Shown: piece after piece, positions 36,292 through 44,978 of the stretch
How the letters are laid out: every line of letters begins with the position of its first letter
Numbering within the stretch: the first letter of the stretch is position 1
Notes under the pieces: generated by a model
The model's input: the letters and a program-made list of their open reading frames with translations, nothing else
What the model was told of the DNA's origin: nothing
The model's database searches: none
Source: Sphingobacterium kitahiroshimense
GTDB taxonomy: Bacteria > Bacteroidota > Bacteroidia > Sphingobacteriales > Sphingobacteriaceae
Direction: 5' to 3'
DNA: 64,000 nucleotides
Assembly: GCF_025961315.1 (NCBI RefSeq)
Contig: NZ_JAOQNK010000001.1
Coordinates: 3,596,001-3,660,000 of the forward strand
Position numbers and translations under genes: made by a program

Positions 36292-36885
36292 CTATTTCGT
36301 TTCTTTTATAAAGAAAACAGTCAAACTTCGTGCTCCCTGTGCGCCGCGTACCAAGTAAGCTCCAATATCTGCGGTAGCTGAAGGGCCCATAACAAAACAA
36401 CCATAAGTAGAGGCTTGAAAATCAATATCGCTGTATGCTGTATGCATATTTTCTGTAATCGCATCTGGATCAAGTAATATAGCAAGATGCTGTGATAGAA
36501 ATCCCAGAGAGTTTACCTTCAATGAATTTTCAGTAAGCCATATCATCCCCATTTCTGCCACTCCAAATTCTGCTCTTATAATTCCTAAATCTACGTCGTC
36601 TAGATCTCGAGGATGTGCAATCGCATTAAGCGATTTGGTACCCTCCCATTCTGGGGCTGCAGAACAACTAACCCGTGTATCAGGAAGGTTTTTGAGCATG
36701 ATTTCTTGCGCTTCTGCAATACTTTCTACGTCATAGCTTTCTCCTCCGGCAAGCCCAAGGTTTACTTTAAATTGATCTTTCAGATTAGTTCCCTGTTTCT
36801 CAAAAGATGGCAACTCAGGATAAGCAACCTTTTGAGCAGGAAGATTTTGACGGATAGCCGCTAATATTTCGTCTAGTGAACTCAT
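36292..36885 (-). CDS. lutC: LUD domain protein LutC
   Basis: LutC is part of the LutABC complex that oxidises L-lactate to pyruvate. The 197-residue protein is a single LUD domain containing GVAEMGMIWLTENSLK and GPSATADIGAYLVRGAQGARSL near its C-terminus, the family signature. Its start overlaps the lutB stop by four bases, so it is the last gene of the operon lutA-lutB-lutC. Confidence 0.9.
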   Translation of the reverse strand: MSSLDEILAAIRQNLPAQKVAYPELPSFEKQGTNLKDQFKVNLGLAGGESYDVESIAEAQEIMLKNLPDTRVSCSAAPEWEGTKSLNAIAHPRDLDDVDLGIIRAEFGVAEMGMIWLTENSLKVNSLGFLSQHLAILLDPDAITENMHTAYSDIDFQASTYGCFVMGPSATADIGAYLVRGAQGARSLTVFFIKETK

Positions 36886-38267
36886 TTTTTCAATCTATTT
36901 TTAATATACCAATCGCGGAAAGTCTCTTTTTTAATTTCCGGCAATTCGCGGTGTTTACCCCAAGCATTTAATTTGGTGTTATATAATAACCAATTTGGTG
37001 TAAGTTTCATACCATAGTATGCCGCCTTCTCTGCCAATCGGAATAATTTGGGATTAGCAAATACTTTTTCTACCGCTCCAAACGCATAGTGAAGTGCTTT
37101 GGAAGATTCATTGATATTGACCATGCGCTGTCTCCATAGCCCAATTTGCTCAGCAATATTAATCCGAACTGGACAAACCTCAGAGCAAGAACCGCAAAGT
37201 GATGAGTGGAAAGGAAGCTCACTGAATTTTGATTCATCAAAAGTCGGATCGATAATGATACCGATCGGCCCCGAATAAGTGGCTCCATATGCTAATCCCC
37301 CACTTCTACGGTATACCGGACAGGTATTCATACATGCTCCACAACGAATACATTTCAAGGATCTCCAGAAATCCTCCATTCCTAAACGACGGCTTCTTCC
37401 ATTGTCCGTTAGTACAATATGCATTTCGGTTCCTGTTTCTCTAGGTCCCATAAAATGAGAAGTGTATCGAGTGGCTGGAGTGCCTAGAGCACTGCGTGAC
37501 AGTAAACGGATAAATAGGGCAAGATCTCTCGTTTTGGGAAGAATTTTTTCAATTCCAATACTGGCAATGTGTAACGGTGGTATACTTGCTGTAAGGTCGG
37601 CATTACCTTCGTTTGTACAGACTACAAAAGCACCTGTTTCTGCGATAGCAAAATTTGCTCCCGTTAAACCTGCATGCGCTTCCAAAAATTTAGGACGAGC
37701 ATTGTTTCGCATAGCTTCTGTTAATTGTGTAGGATCATCCTCATCTGGATTCGTACCGATTGTTCTTGCAAAAAGTTCAGCCACATCTGCCGTCGTTTTA
37801 TGAATAGCGGGCATGACAATATGGCTTGGCATTTCCCCAGAAAGTTGTTGTATCCTTTCGCCAAGATCAGTTTCGATCATTTCGATACCTCTAGCCTCAA
37901 GAAAAGCGCCCATTTCACATTCCTCCTGGAGCATCGATTTACTTTTGACTACTTTGGTGGCATTGTGACTTTTTAATATGTCGTATACGGTTTGATTATG
38001 TTCTATATCGTCTTTCGCAAAATGTACAATTACACCACGTTTGGTCGCTTCGGTCACAAACTGTTCTACATATTGGTCCAGATGGGTTAGTGTATGCTCT
38101 TTTATTTGTGAGGCAAGATCACGCATCTGCTCCCATTCAGGAATTCCAGATGCGGCAAGATCCCGTTTCATGCGGGCATTCCATAAGTTTTTATCGTGTG
38201 TAGGCTGGTGGATGTCATCCATGTAGATGAAATCTGCCGCATTTTGGTCAACTCTAACTTTACTCAT
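36882..38267 (-). CDS. lutB: Iron-sulfur LUD protein LutB
   Basis: This 461-residue protein has an N-terminal LUD domain (with AIAETGAFVVCTNEGNADL) and a C-terminal region with two ferredoxin-type 4Fe-4S motifs (CIRCGACMNTCPVYR and CGSCSEVCPVRI), matching LutB/YkgF. It carries electrons in L-lactate oxidation together with LutA and LutC. It begins 12 nt after lutA and overlaps lutC. Confidence 0.93.
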   Translation of the reverse strand: MSKVRVDQNAADFIYMDDIHQPTHDKNLWNARMKRDLAASGIPEWEQMRDLASQIKEHTLTHLDQYVEQFVTEATKRGVIVHFAKDDIEHNQTVYDILKSHNATKVVKSKSMLQEECEMGAFLEARGIEMIETDLGERIQQLSGEMPSHIVMPAIHKTTADVAELFARTIGTNPDEDDPTQLTEAMRNNARPKFLEAHAGLTGANFAIAETGAFVVCTNEGNADLTASIPPLHIASIGIEKILPKTRDLALFIRLLSRSALGTPATRYTSHFMGPRETGTEMHIVLTDNGRSRRLGMEDFWRSLKCIRCGACMNTCPVYRRSGGLAYGATYSGPIGIIIDPTFDESKFSELPFHSSLCGSCSEVCPVRINIAEQIGLWRQRMVNINESSKALHYAFGAVEKVFANPKLFRLAEKAAYYGMKLTPNWLLYNTKLNAWGKHRELPEIKKETFRDWYIKNRLKK

Positions 38268-38279
38268 TTTGATTTTCTT

Positions 38280-39023
38280 TTAAAAAGGACCATTATTTAA
38301 AACTTGAGCGATGTGTACAAATTTTAAAGGTGCTTTTCCGCGTTTAGCAATCCCTTCCTGATGCATCAAGCAAGACATATCAGGTGAGACGATACAATCT
38401 ACTTCGTGATTCAGGTAATCAGCAACTTTATCCTGCCCCATTTTGACACTGACAGCTTCATCAGTAACACAAAATGTGCCCCCAAATCCACAGCACTCAT
38501 CTGGGCGGGTAATCTGTTTAATGGTCACCCCCTCTACCATCGTTAATAGCTGCTCCGTTTTATTAAAGTAGGGTTCTTGCCACTCAGAGCGAGATTGTAT
38601 ATGTAAACCCCGTATAGCGCTGCAACTATTATGAATGGCCACTTTATGTTTGTAAGAAGCCCAAGGGAACTCTTTAACCTTTAATATATCTGTTAGAAAC
38701 TCAACAAGCTCGTAAGTTGTTTTGCGTACATGCTTTACTTTTTCGGTTTGTGGAATAGCATCGAAGTGCATGCGTACGTGTTTTACACAGCTTCCTGCCG
38801 GACCAACGATGTAATCAAAACCTTCAAAATTATCGCAGAAAAGCTGCTCTGATGAAGCCGCATTTTTTTGATCACCTTCATTGCCCATCGGCTGGCCGCA
38901 ACAGGTTTGATTTAATGGCACTACCACTTCTACTCCGAGGCGCTCCAACAGTTCTAGTGTTGCAATTCCTACTTCGGGATAGATCGCATCGATATAACAA
39001 GGAATAAATAATCCTACACGCAT
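38280..39023 (-). CDS. lutA: Fe-S oxidoreductase LutA
   Basis: This 247-residue protein contains two CCG domains, the cysteine-rich modules of LutA and GlpC/heterodisulfide reductase subunits: LNQTCCGQPMGNEG with VGPAGSCVKHVR, and PDECCGFGGTFCVTD with SPDMSCLMH. These bind an Fe-S cluster. It is the first gene of the L-lactate utilisation operon. A TTTATTTG element on the minus strand about 35 nt upstream is a weak promoter candidate. No lactate permease or LutR-like regulator is adjacent. Confidence 0.93.
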   Translation of the reverse strand: MRVGLFIPCYIDAIYPEVGIATLELLERLGVEVVVPLNQTCCGQPMGNEGDQKNAASSEQLFCDNFEGFDYIVGPAGSCVKHVRMHFDAIPQTEKVKHVRKTTYELVEFLTDILKVKEFPWASYKHKVAIHNSCSAIRGLHIQSRSEWQEPYFNKTEQLLTMVEGVTIKQITRPDECCGFGGTFCVTDEAVSVKMGQDKVADYLNHEVDCIVSPDMSCLMHQEGIAKRGKAPLKFVHIAQVLNNGPF

Positions 39024-39208
39024 ATTGTTGATTTAAATTGATGGGCTAAGTTTACAAATAAAATTCGAATTTACTGTTCTTAACTATCATGGAGTAGCAA
39101 TAAAATTACTTAATTGCTTGAATTTTTATAAAACACTATTGGTAACAATTGAAAAAGGTATCTGTATTTTTTGCCAATGCACAAATATTTTTAAGAAACG
39201 ATGAAAAA

Positions 39209-39250
39209 CTTAAAAGAGCTTTTTTCCAAAATAAAAAAGCTCTTATCTTT
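39209..39250. terminator. Hairpin downstream of the small HTH gene
   Basis: AAGAGCTTTTTT pairs with AAAAAAGCTCTT across about seven bases, with T-rich sequence on the right side. It could end the minus-strand HTH gene at 39280; it also lies upstream of lutA. Confidence 0.6.
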
Positions 39251-39279
39251 TTTACTTGTTTGCTAAAAAAAATAGGAAT

Positions 39280-39660
39280 CTATTTTTTCTGTGCGAGCAA
39301 TGCTTTAAGAACCGCGATTGTTTCATTTTTTGCTTCGATCGTTTCTTTGAGCGCTAGAATAGTTTCTTGCTGTCCAGAGTTGTCAGGAATTGTCGCTGAG
39401 GTTAATTGCAAGGTTTCGTTAGCCGATAAATATAGCTGATTACTTGCTCCGATCAGGTAGTCTGTATTGATATAATTGTATGATATTTTCATATCATGAA
39501 TATGCTGAATACTCACTTTTTTTCGTTCGGTTTTTAAATCATTGATTCCAACTTTCGATTCATTGATTAATTTACCAAGTTCTACGTATGTTTTTAATTC
39601 ACCTTTTTTCTTTAGATCCTCAAACAAGAGAAAGAAACGTTCGTTGTATGTAATGGACAT
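39280..39660 (-). CDS. Small HTH DNA-binding protein with coiled-coil C-terminus
   Basis: This 126-residue protein looks like a Bacteroidota XRE/phage-repressor-type regulator. Residues about 4-75 (ERFFLLFEDLKKKGELKTYV, then GKLINESKVGINDLKTERKK and VSIQHIHDMKISYNYINTDYLI) resemble a divergent helix-turn-helix. The last 30 residues form a heptad coiled coil (ILALKETIEAKNETIAVLKA) likely to dimerise it. A palindrome about 90 nt upstream overlaps the predicted promoter and is a candidate autoregulatory site. Target genes are unknown. Confidence 0.65.
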   Translation of the reverse strand: MSITYNERFFLLFEDLKKKGELKTYVELGKLINESKVGINDLKTERKKVSIQHIHDMKISYNYINTDYLIGASNQLYLSANETLQLTSATIPDNSGQQETILALKETIEAKNETIAVLKALLAQKK

Positions 39661-40160
39661 GCTGTTTGGGTTGTTTATGCTTTTGTTAGGGGATAGATGA
39701 TATACTCATACTATCGCCTTTTTTTATGCGTGCAAACATACAATTTTAAGTTTATAATAGTATGAAATATTATAACTTATTTTTTGAAAAATAGACCTCA
39801 TCAATGAATTAGCTGACAAAAGCATCGGTTATTCATACCATAGTTAGCAGTGCATCGCATGGAATTATTTCTTGTGCAGACTAAGAATGAATTGATACGA
39901 TCTGTGTATTATCGGTATATGATCAGAGCGAATAGAGCTATTAGAAGGGCCTTATATGCCATATTCGTAAGATTTACTTGACGATACTATTCCAATATTA
40001 ATTGGCTTTTACTGGAGACAGAAGGACAAATTGGGGTTATATTTGTATAAGAAGGTGAAAATTTTCACCTTCTTATTTATCAAAATTTGGACATATTGGG
40101 AAATAAGTGACTCAAAAGTAAAAAGATTGCAATTCGTTCTTTTCGCTTTTAATATCTGAT
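39661..40160. other. Intergenic region with a 30-nt perfect palindrome
   Basis: Apart from the promoter and palindrome of the HTH gene, the notable feature is a perfect 30-nt palindrome at 40047-40076 centred on GGTGAAAATTTTCACC, 84 nt beyond the bioA stop on the minus strand. It has no long T run, so it may be a weak terminator or 3' stabiliser. No gene is seen. Confidence 0.55.
39733..39778 (-). promoter_or_regulatory. Promoter and operator-like palindrome upstream of the small HTH gene
   Basis: TATGTTTG on the minus strand (39733-39740) fits TAnnTTTG. Just upstream, TTATAATA and TATTATAA (39752-39759 and 39768-39775) form an inverted repeat with an 8-nt spacer over the expected -33 region, where a repressor would block polymerase. 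Confidence 0.5.
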
Positions 40161-41429
40161 TTATAAAGATAAAGCATCGGTAATGACTTCATAAATATAA
40201 TCAAGATCCGCGTCGCTAATGCAGTAAGGAGGAACAAGGTAAATAATATTGCCTAATGGTCTTATTAATATACCTCGCTGTAAGAAATAGGGATATACAA
40301 TTTCATTTATATTACTAAAATAAGATGTTTCTTCACGCTGTTGTAATTCGATCGCCATTATTGTTCCCGTTTGTCTGACATGCTTGATCTTAGGCTCATT
40401 TTTGATCTTAGAAAGAAAGATGCTGTGTTTCCTTGTGATGTTTGCAATACGGGCTAAAGTTTCTTTATTTAATAATAACTCCATGCTTGCCAGTGCCGCT
40501 GTACAAGCTAAAGGGCTGGCGGTAAAAGAATGGCCGTGAAATAAGGCCCGTTGTTTTTCATCCGAATAGAAAGCTTCATAGATCGTATTGGAGCAAGTTG
40601 TCATGCCCAATGGCATAGTTCCACCTGTTAAACCTTTGGAAAAACACATGATATCTGGTGATTCAGACAGATAATCTGCCGCAAACAGTTTTCCTGTGCG
40701 GCCAAAACCGACAAAAATTTCATCTTGAATCATTAAGATTCCCTTAGAACGGCAATAGTTCATTAATGTACTCAAGTCTTCTGGTTCATGCATCAACATT
40801 CCTGCTGCCCCCTGTACCAGCGGTTCGTAGATGAAGCAAGCGACCTCTGTCGCGTGTTTATCAATTTCCTGACGTAGGAATTCAATATTTTTATTTGTGG
40901 GAACGTCTATAAAAATAACATCAAAAAGCAGATGTCCGAATGGCTCTGTCCATACCCCTCTGGCACTCACTGACATCGCTCCAAAAGTATCACCATGGTA
41001 AGCATTGCGGAAGGCTAGAATTTTTGATTTCTTTTGACCTTTGTTTGCATGGTACTGTATGCACATCTTTAAGGCAACCTCGACAGCAGTAGATCCATTA
41101 TCGGTATAGAATACTTTTTGTTGATTATTAGGAAGTAGTTTTAGTAAGTTTTCAGCTAATTGAATAGCTGGTTCATGTGTAAATCCTGCAAATATAACCT
41201 GCTCCAGCGTATTTAACTGTTTAGAAACACGGGCTGCAATATAGGGGTGGGCATGCCCATGTAAAGTTACCCACCAGGACGATACAGCATCGATATATCG
41301 GTTACCTAGATCATCATATAGATATGTCCCTTCGCCCCGAATGATAGGGATGATGTCCGATGCACCCTTCATTTGCGTGTAAGGATGCCAGTTAACGTTC
41401 TTGTCCCGTTCTTTTAATGTGCTGTGCAT
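40161..41429 (-). CDS. bioA: Adenosylmethionine-8-amino-7-oxononanoate aminotransferase
   Basis: BioA transfers the amino group of SAM to KAPA, giving DAPA. The 422-residue class III aminotransferase shows [12 protein letters not shown] near the N-terminus, [15 protein letters not shown] (PLP phosphate), [17 protein letters not shown] (cofactor Asp) and [16 protein letters not shown] with the Schiff-base lysine. Its start overlaps the bioB end by 16 nt. It is the last gene of a five-gene biotin operon. Confidence 0.95.
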   Translation of the reverse strand: MHSTLKERDKNVNWHPYTQMKGASDIIPIIRGEGTYLYDDLGNRYIDAVSSWWVTLHGHAHPYIAARVSKQLNTLEQVIFAGFTHEPAIQLAENLLKLLPNNQQKVFYTDNGSTAVEVALKMCIQYHANKGQKKSKILAFRNAYHGDTFGAMSVSARGVWTEPFGHLLFDVIFIDVPTNKNIEFLRQEIDKHATEVACFIYEPLVQGAAGMLMHEPEDLSTLMNYCRSKGILMIQDEIFVGFGRTGKLFAADYLSESPDIMCFSKGLTGGTMPLGMTTCSNTIYEAFYSDEKQRALFHGHSFTASPLACTAALASMELLLNKETLARIANITRKHSIFLSKIKNEPKIKHVRQTGTIMAIELQQREETSYFSNINEIVYPYFLQRGILIRPLGNIIYLVPPYCISDADLDYIYEVITDALSL

Positions 41430-42406
41430 GCTTCGTCCTTCATGTGTTTGACCATCGGTTTTAATCCCAGTGTCTGGAACATTTTCATGTCCTCAGATAC
41501 TCCTGGATTTGGAGTCACCAGTAATGTCTCTCGCTCACCTGTAAAAATGGAATTGGCACCCGCCATAAAACACCAGGCTTGTTCTGTTTCATTCATCTCT
41601 ATACGGCCGGCACTTAACCTAACCATTGATTTTGGCATCACTATACGGGCTGTAGCGATCATTCTGACCATATCCCAGATATAAACTTTGGCATTGTTTT
41701 CCAATGGGGTTCCCTTAACACGTGCGAGTGCATTGACCGGTACAGATTCAGGATGCTTGGGCATAGTCGCCAATGTTAAAAGCATCGCTATCCGGTCTAT
41801 GTGTGACTCACCTAGACCTATGATACCCCCTGAACAAACGGTTATTCCAGCCTTACGCACATGGTTGATGGTATTGATGCGGTTATCAAACGTGCGGGTA
41901 GAGATGATCTCATCATAATACTGTTCAGAGGTATCTAGGTTATGATTATAGGCATGTAGACCTGCCTCCTGAAGCCGAATAGCCTGCTGTTCCGTTAGCA
42001 TTCCCAATGTACAGCAGACCTCAAGACCTAGATCATTTACGCCTTTTACCATGTCTATAATACGGTCAAAATCACGATTGTCACGAACTTCTCTCCAAGC
42101 GGCCGCCATACAAAATCGGGTAGAACCATTATTTTTTGCCTTTTGAGCATGCTCGATCACGGTTTGTGTGGGTAAGAGGGCCTGTACTTTTATATCGGTG
42201 TGATAGCGTGCGGCCTGGCCACAGTATGAACAATCTTCTGGACATCCGCCTGTCTTTACAGATAGTAAGGTGCACACCTGTACTTCAGCGGCATTATGAT
42301 ATTCGCGGTGAACCGAAGCGGCGTGATAAATGAGCTCCATAAGAGGTTGGTCATAGATCTGTTGAATTTCTTCCTTGGTCCAGTTATTTCGGATTGTAGT
42401 TTTCAT
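41414..42406 (-). CDS. bioB: Biotin synthase
   Basis: BioB is a radical SAM enzyme that inserts sulfur into dethiobiotin. The 330-residue protein has the CxxxCxxC motif in [17 protein letters not shown] for the 4Fe-4S cluster, and cysteine/arginine ligands of the second cluster further on (for example [16 protein letters not shown] [12 protein letters not shown] and [13 protein letters not shown]). It lies between bioD and bioA, with 16 nt to bioD. Confidence 0.96.
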   Translation of the reverse strand: MKTTIRNNWTKEEIQQIYDQPLMELIYHAASVHREYHNAAEVQVCTLLSVKTGGCPEDCSYCGQAARYHTDIKVQALLPTQTVIEHAQKAKNNGSTRFCMAAAWREVRDNRDFDRIIDMVKGVNDLGLEVCCTLGMLTEQQAIRLQEAGLHAYNHNLDTSEQYYDEIISTRTFDNRINTINHVRKAGITVCSGGIIGLGESHIDRIAMLLTLATMPKHPESVPVNALARVKGTPLENNAKVYIWDMVRMIATARIVMPKSMVRLSAGRIEMNETEQAWCFMAGANSIFTGERETLLVTPNPGVSEDMKMFQTLGLKPMVKHMKDEACTAH

Positions 42407-42422
42407 CTGTTATTAAACTGCT

Positions 42423-43034
42423 TTAAGAGTTAAATGGATCGGTTATTTTTCGTACAGCTTCTGCCGTTACAGTTTCTAGCTGCGGGATATGAATAATTTG
42501 TGTATGTTCAGGTATTTGGAGGGAGATCACCCTTTCGGTATCGGTATCGATACCACCATTAAATATCAAGTATTTTAAATCTATATTTCTTTGCTTTATG
42601 GCATTTATTGATAGTAAACTATGATTAATGCACCCTAAATAATCTTTGATAACCAGCGCGACTGGAATTGTTAAGGCTTGTATTAAATCAATGATATAAC
42701 AGGTGTCACTGAGTGGGACAAATAAACCACCAGCACCTTCTACAACAAGATTATTTGTCGTCTCAGGAATTTTAAAATCTTCGAGCGATATCGATGTGTT
42801 TTCTAATAAAGCGGACTTATGTGGAGATGCAGCAAGTTGTAACTTATATCGTTCGGGATGGATACGGACATCACCTTGAAGGAGATCATATATGCGCATG
42901 CTGTCTGTGGCATGTAAATCTCCAGATTGGACAGGTTTCCAATAATCCGCTTTTAGATATTGAGTTAATATAGCGGAACAGACGGTTTTGCCAATTTCTG
43001 TTCCAATTCCCGTTACAAAAATCTGTTCTTTCAT
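42423..43034 (-). CDS. bioD: Dethiobiotin synthetase
   Basis: BioD closes the ureido ring of biotin using CO2 and ATP. The protein (203 residues from the ATG at 43034) has the P-loop FVTGIGTEIGKTVCSAIL, YWKPVQSGD and VVEGAGGLFVPLSD, all BioD signatures. A longer frame from 43073 adds 13 residues without similarity, so the later start is used. Confidence 0.93.
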   Translation of the reverse strand: MKEQIFVTGIGTEIGKTVCSAILTQYLKADYWKPVQSGDLHATDSMRIYDLLQGDVRIHPERYKLQLAASPHKSALLENTSISLEDFKIPETTNNLVVEGAGGLFVPLSDTCYIIDLIQALTIPVALVIKDYLGCINHSLLSINAIKQRNIDLKYLIFNGGIDTDTERVISLQIPEHTQIIHIPQLETVTAEAVRKITDPFNS

Positions 43035-43100
43035 ATTGTTTTTTATTTTAATTCTATTTGGTTTGGGACTCAAAACGAGTATTTTGATATGTTTCTTTCT

Positions 43101-44207
43101 CTATAAGTCAAGACTCGATTTTATGCTTTGTGTTAGCAAGAGAATATCGTTTTTCTGATTAAATGTGTGTAGGCAAATACGTAAACGTTCTGTTCCTAAT
43201 TTTACTGTTGGTGAAAAAACAGCATAGGTTTGTAATCCTTTTTCAGACAGGGAGTTCTTTAAGTTCAACAACTGTTTGTTGTCAGGAACTATAAGCGATT
43301 GTATCGGACTATCTGTGCCTGATATTGTGGGTACCTGCTGTGTTCTGAATAGGCGAATGTTGTGCCTTAAATTTGAAGCTAAGGCAGGGTGATTGTCAAT
43401 AAATTCATATCCCATACGAATCTGTCTCCAGATAAGATCTGGAAGGGCTGTACTGTATATAAAGGGAGAGCCAAAATTGATGAGGTAAGTTTTGATAGGT
43501 TTACTGCAGAGTAGTGCTGCCCCATGTAATCCCATAGCCTTACCATAAGTGATCAAAGTTGCAAATACGCTGTTTTGTAAACCCAATTGATGGACAAGGC
43601 CATAGCCAAATACACCAAATGCATGTGCTTCATCGACGATGAGAGATGCTCCATATTTATCGGTCAATTTGGCGATTTCTGTTAAAGGGGCAAAATCTCC
43701 TTCCATAGAATATAGGCTTTCAACGGCCACAAAGCACAGTCCCCTGGCTCTTTTTAACTTGGCTTCTAGATCTTCAAGATTATTATGTCTAAATTTCCAT
43801 TTTATAGCTTTAGACATAACACAGCCGTCGTGTACAGAACGGTGTATATACTCATCTACAATAATGGTGTCTTGCCGCTGCGGTAGACAAGAGAATAAAG
43901 TGAGGTTGGCCGCATATCCCGATGCGAATAGTAAAGCTGATTCGGTACGATGCTTTTGTGCAAGAATGAATTCTGTTTCATGCACCTCTGCCGAGTGACC
44001 GCTAATGAGTCTTGAACCAGTGCTACCCGCAAGTATTTTGGGGTCTGACTGTATGGTTTCTAGCATCATCTTATGAAAAACTTTATTCCTGGCCATGCCC
44101 AAATAGTCATTGCTCAGGAAATCGGTCTCACTGGCATTTATGCTGAGCTTTCGAAGTGATGCGGACTCTTTTCTTTGCAATAGCAGTTTATCCCATGTAC
44201 TGTACAT
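43101..44207 (-). CDS. bioF: 8-amino-7-oxononanoate synthase (KAPA synthase)
   Basis: BioF condenses pimeloyl-ACP (or -CoA) with alanine. The 368-residue alpha-oxoamine synthase contains SNDYLGMARN, GSTGSRLISGHSAEVHE, LIVDEAHAFGVFG (cofactor Asp and His) and LITYGKAMGLHGAALL, whose lysine forms the Schiff base with PLP. It follows the ferritin-like gene by nine bases. A more distant relative is encoded at 52619. Confidence 0.92.
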   Translation of the reverse strand: MYSTWDKLLLQRKESASLRKLSINASETDFLSNDYLGMARNKVFHKMMLETIQSDPKILAGSTGSRLISGHSAEVHETEFILAQKHRTESALLFASGYAANLTLFSCLPQRQDTIIVDEYIHRSVHDGCVMSKAIKWKFRHNNLEDLEAKLKRARGLCFVAVESLYSMEGDFAPLTEIAKLTDKYGASLIVDEAHAFGVFGYGLVHQLGLQNSVFATLITYGKAMGLHGAALLCSKPIKTYLINFGSPFIYSTALPDLIWRQIRMGYEFIDNHPALASNLRHNIRLFRTQQVPTISGTDSPIQSLIVPDNKQLLNLKNSLSEKGLQTYAVFSPTVKLGTERLRICLHTFNQKNDILLLTQSIKSSLDL

Positions 44208-44216
44208 CGCCGGACA

Positions 44217-44825
44217 TTAGTTTAATTGACTTTCTATTGCGCTGATCCATTCCGTATGTAAGGCCCGCTCTATAGTCTGTACATTGTTGGCATACTGCTC
44301 CCATTGAGGAGAAAACTGCGCCAGTTGATCAATCATTTCCTCCAGATGCCCTTCCTCTTCAAGAATTATAGATTTGACCATAACCTTGCTTTTCATTGTA
44401 TCAAGCGTATGCTGGTATATGGGATATAGCTCGTCGGCACGGGCCTCAATGGCGTAAGTAACAAATAGGTAAGCGGCATGCTTAAGAGCTGCGCCGCTTA
44501 GATTAAAAGTTTCTTTGAGGTAGCGACAAGATTTAATATCCAATTGATGCAGGTATTGTTTTGTGTATACTGGAGCGATTAAATATTTATCCTCATAGGT
44601 CGAGCAGATGGCTGTTCCAAGTTTACCGATCTGTTTTTTCAGGTAATAAGCATGCCTATGCTCCTCTGCCGCATGTTTTAGCTGTATGATACTAACTTCT
44701 GTAGGATGTTCACATTGCGATATTTTCCTAGCGCCAGCGTTTTCCATAAAAGAAAGTGTATTCAACCATCTGGCATGCAGTTCATCTTGCTGCACTATAC
44801 AACGAAGCACATTTTGAATATCCAT
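44217..44825 (-). CDS. Ferritin-like diiron protein heading the biotin operon
   Basis: This 202-residue all-helical protein has the ligand set of diiron-carboxylate enzymes: glutamates in the first helix (E15 or E28), E55-x-x-H58 (EEHRHAYYL), E127 or E132 in the third helix (AIEARADELYPIY) and E157-x-x-H160 (LEEEGHLEEM). Two ExxH motifs are typical of oxygenases and desaturases rather than storage ferritins. The ATG at 44825 follows a TACCTTTG promoter element; a frame beginning at 44870 would start before it. It is the first gene of bioF-bioD-bioB-bioA, and no bioC or bioH is present. A role in making the pimeloyl precursor is an inference, not a family fact. Confidence 0.7.
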   Translation of the reverse strand: MDIQNVLRCIVQQDELHARWLNTLSFMENAGARKISQCEHPTEVSIIQLKHAAEEHRHAYYLKKQIGKLGTAICSTYEDKYLIAPVYTKQYLHQLDIKSCRYLKETFNLSGAALKHAAYLFVTYAIEARADELYPIYQHTLDTMKSKVMVKSIILEEEGHLEEMIDQLAQFSPQWEQYANNVQTIERALHTEWISAIESQLN

Positions 44826-44842
44826 AGCTTTAAATTTTGAAA

Positions 44843-44850
44843 CAAAGGTA
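44843..44850 (-). promoter_or_regulatory. -7 promoter element of the biotin operon
   Basis: On the minus strand this reads TACCTTTG, an exact TAnnTTTG match, 17 nt upstream of the ferritin-like gene. No -33 TTTG is present at 17-23 nt, so the promoter may be weak or need an activator. Confidence 0.55.
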
Positions 44851-44978
44851 TTGTCCCGCATGAAGCTCATCGTGTACCAGTTTTCATATTTTGCCTAGTC
44901 CGGTAGTGTTTTCACAGTAAGTTTTTACATTTCTAGATTGTATTTTTCTTTCTTTTTTAATGTACTGTAGGCTGTAAA

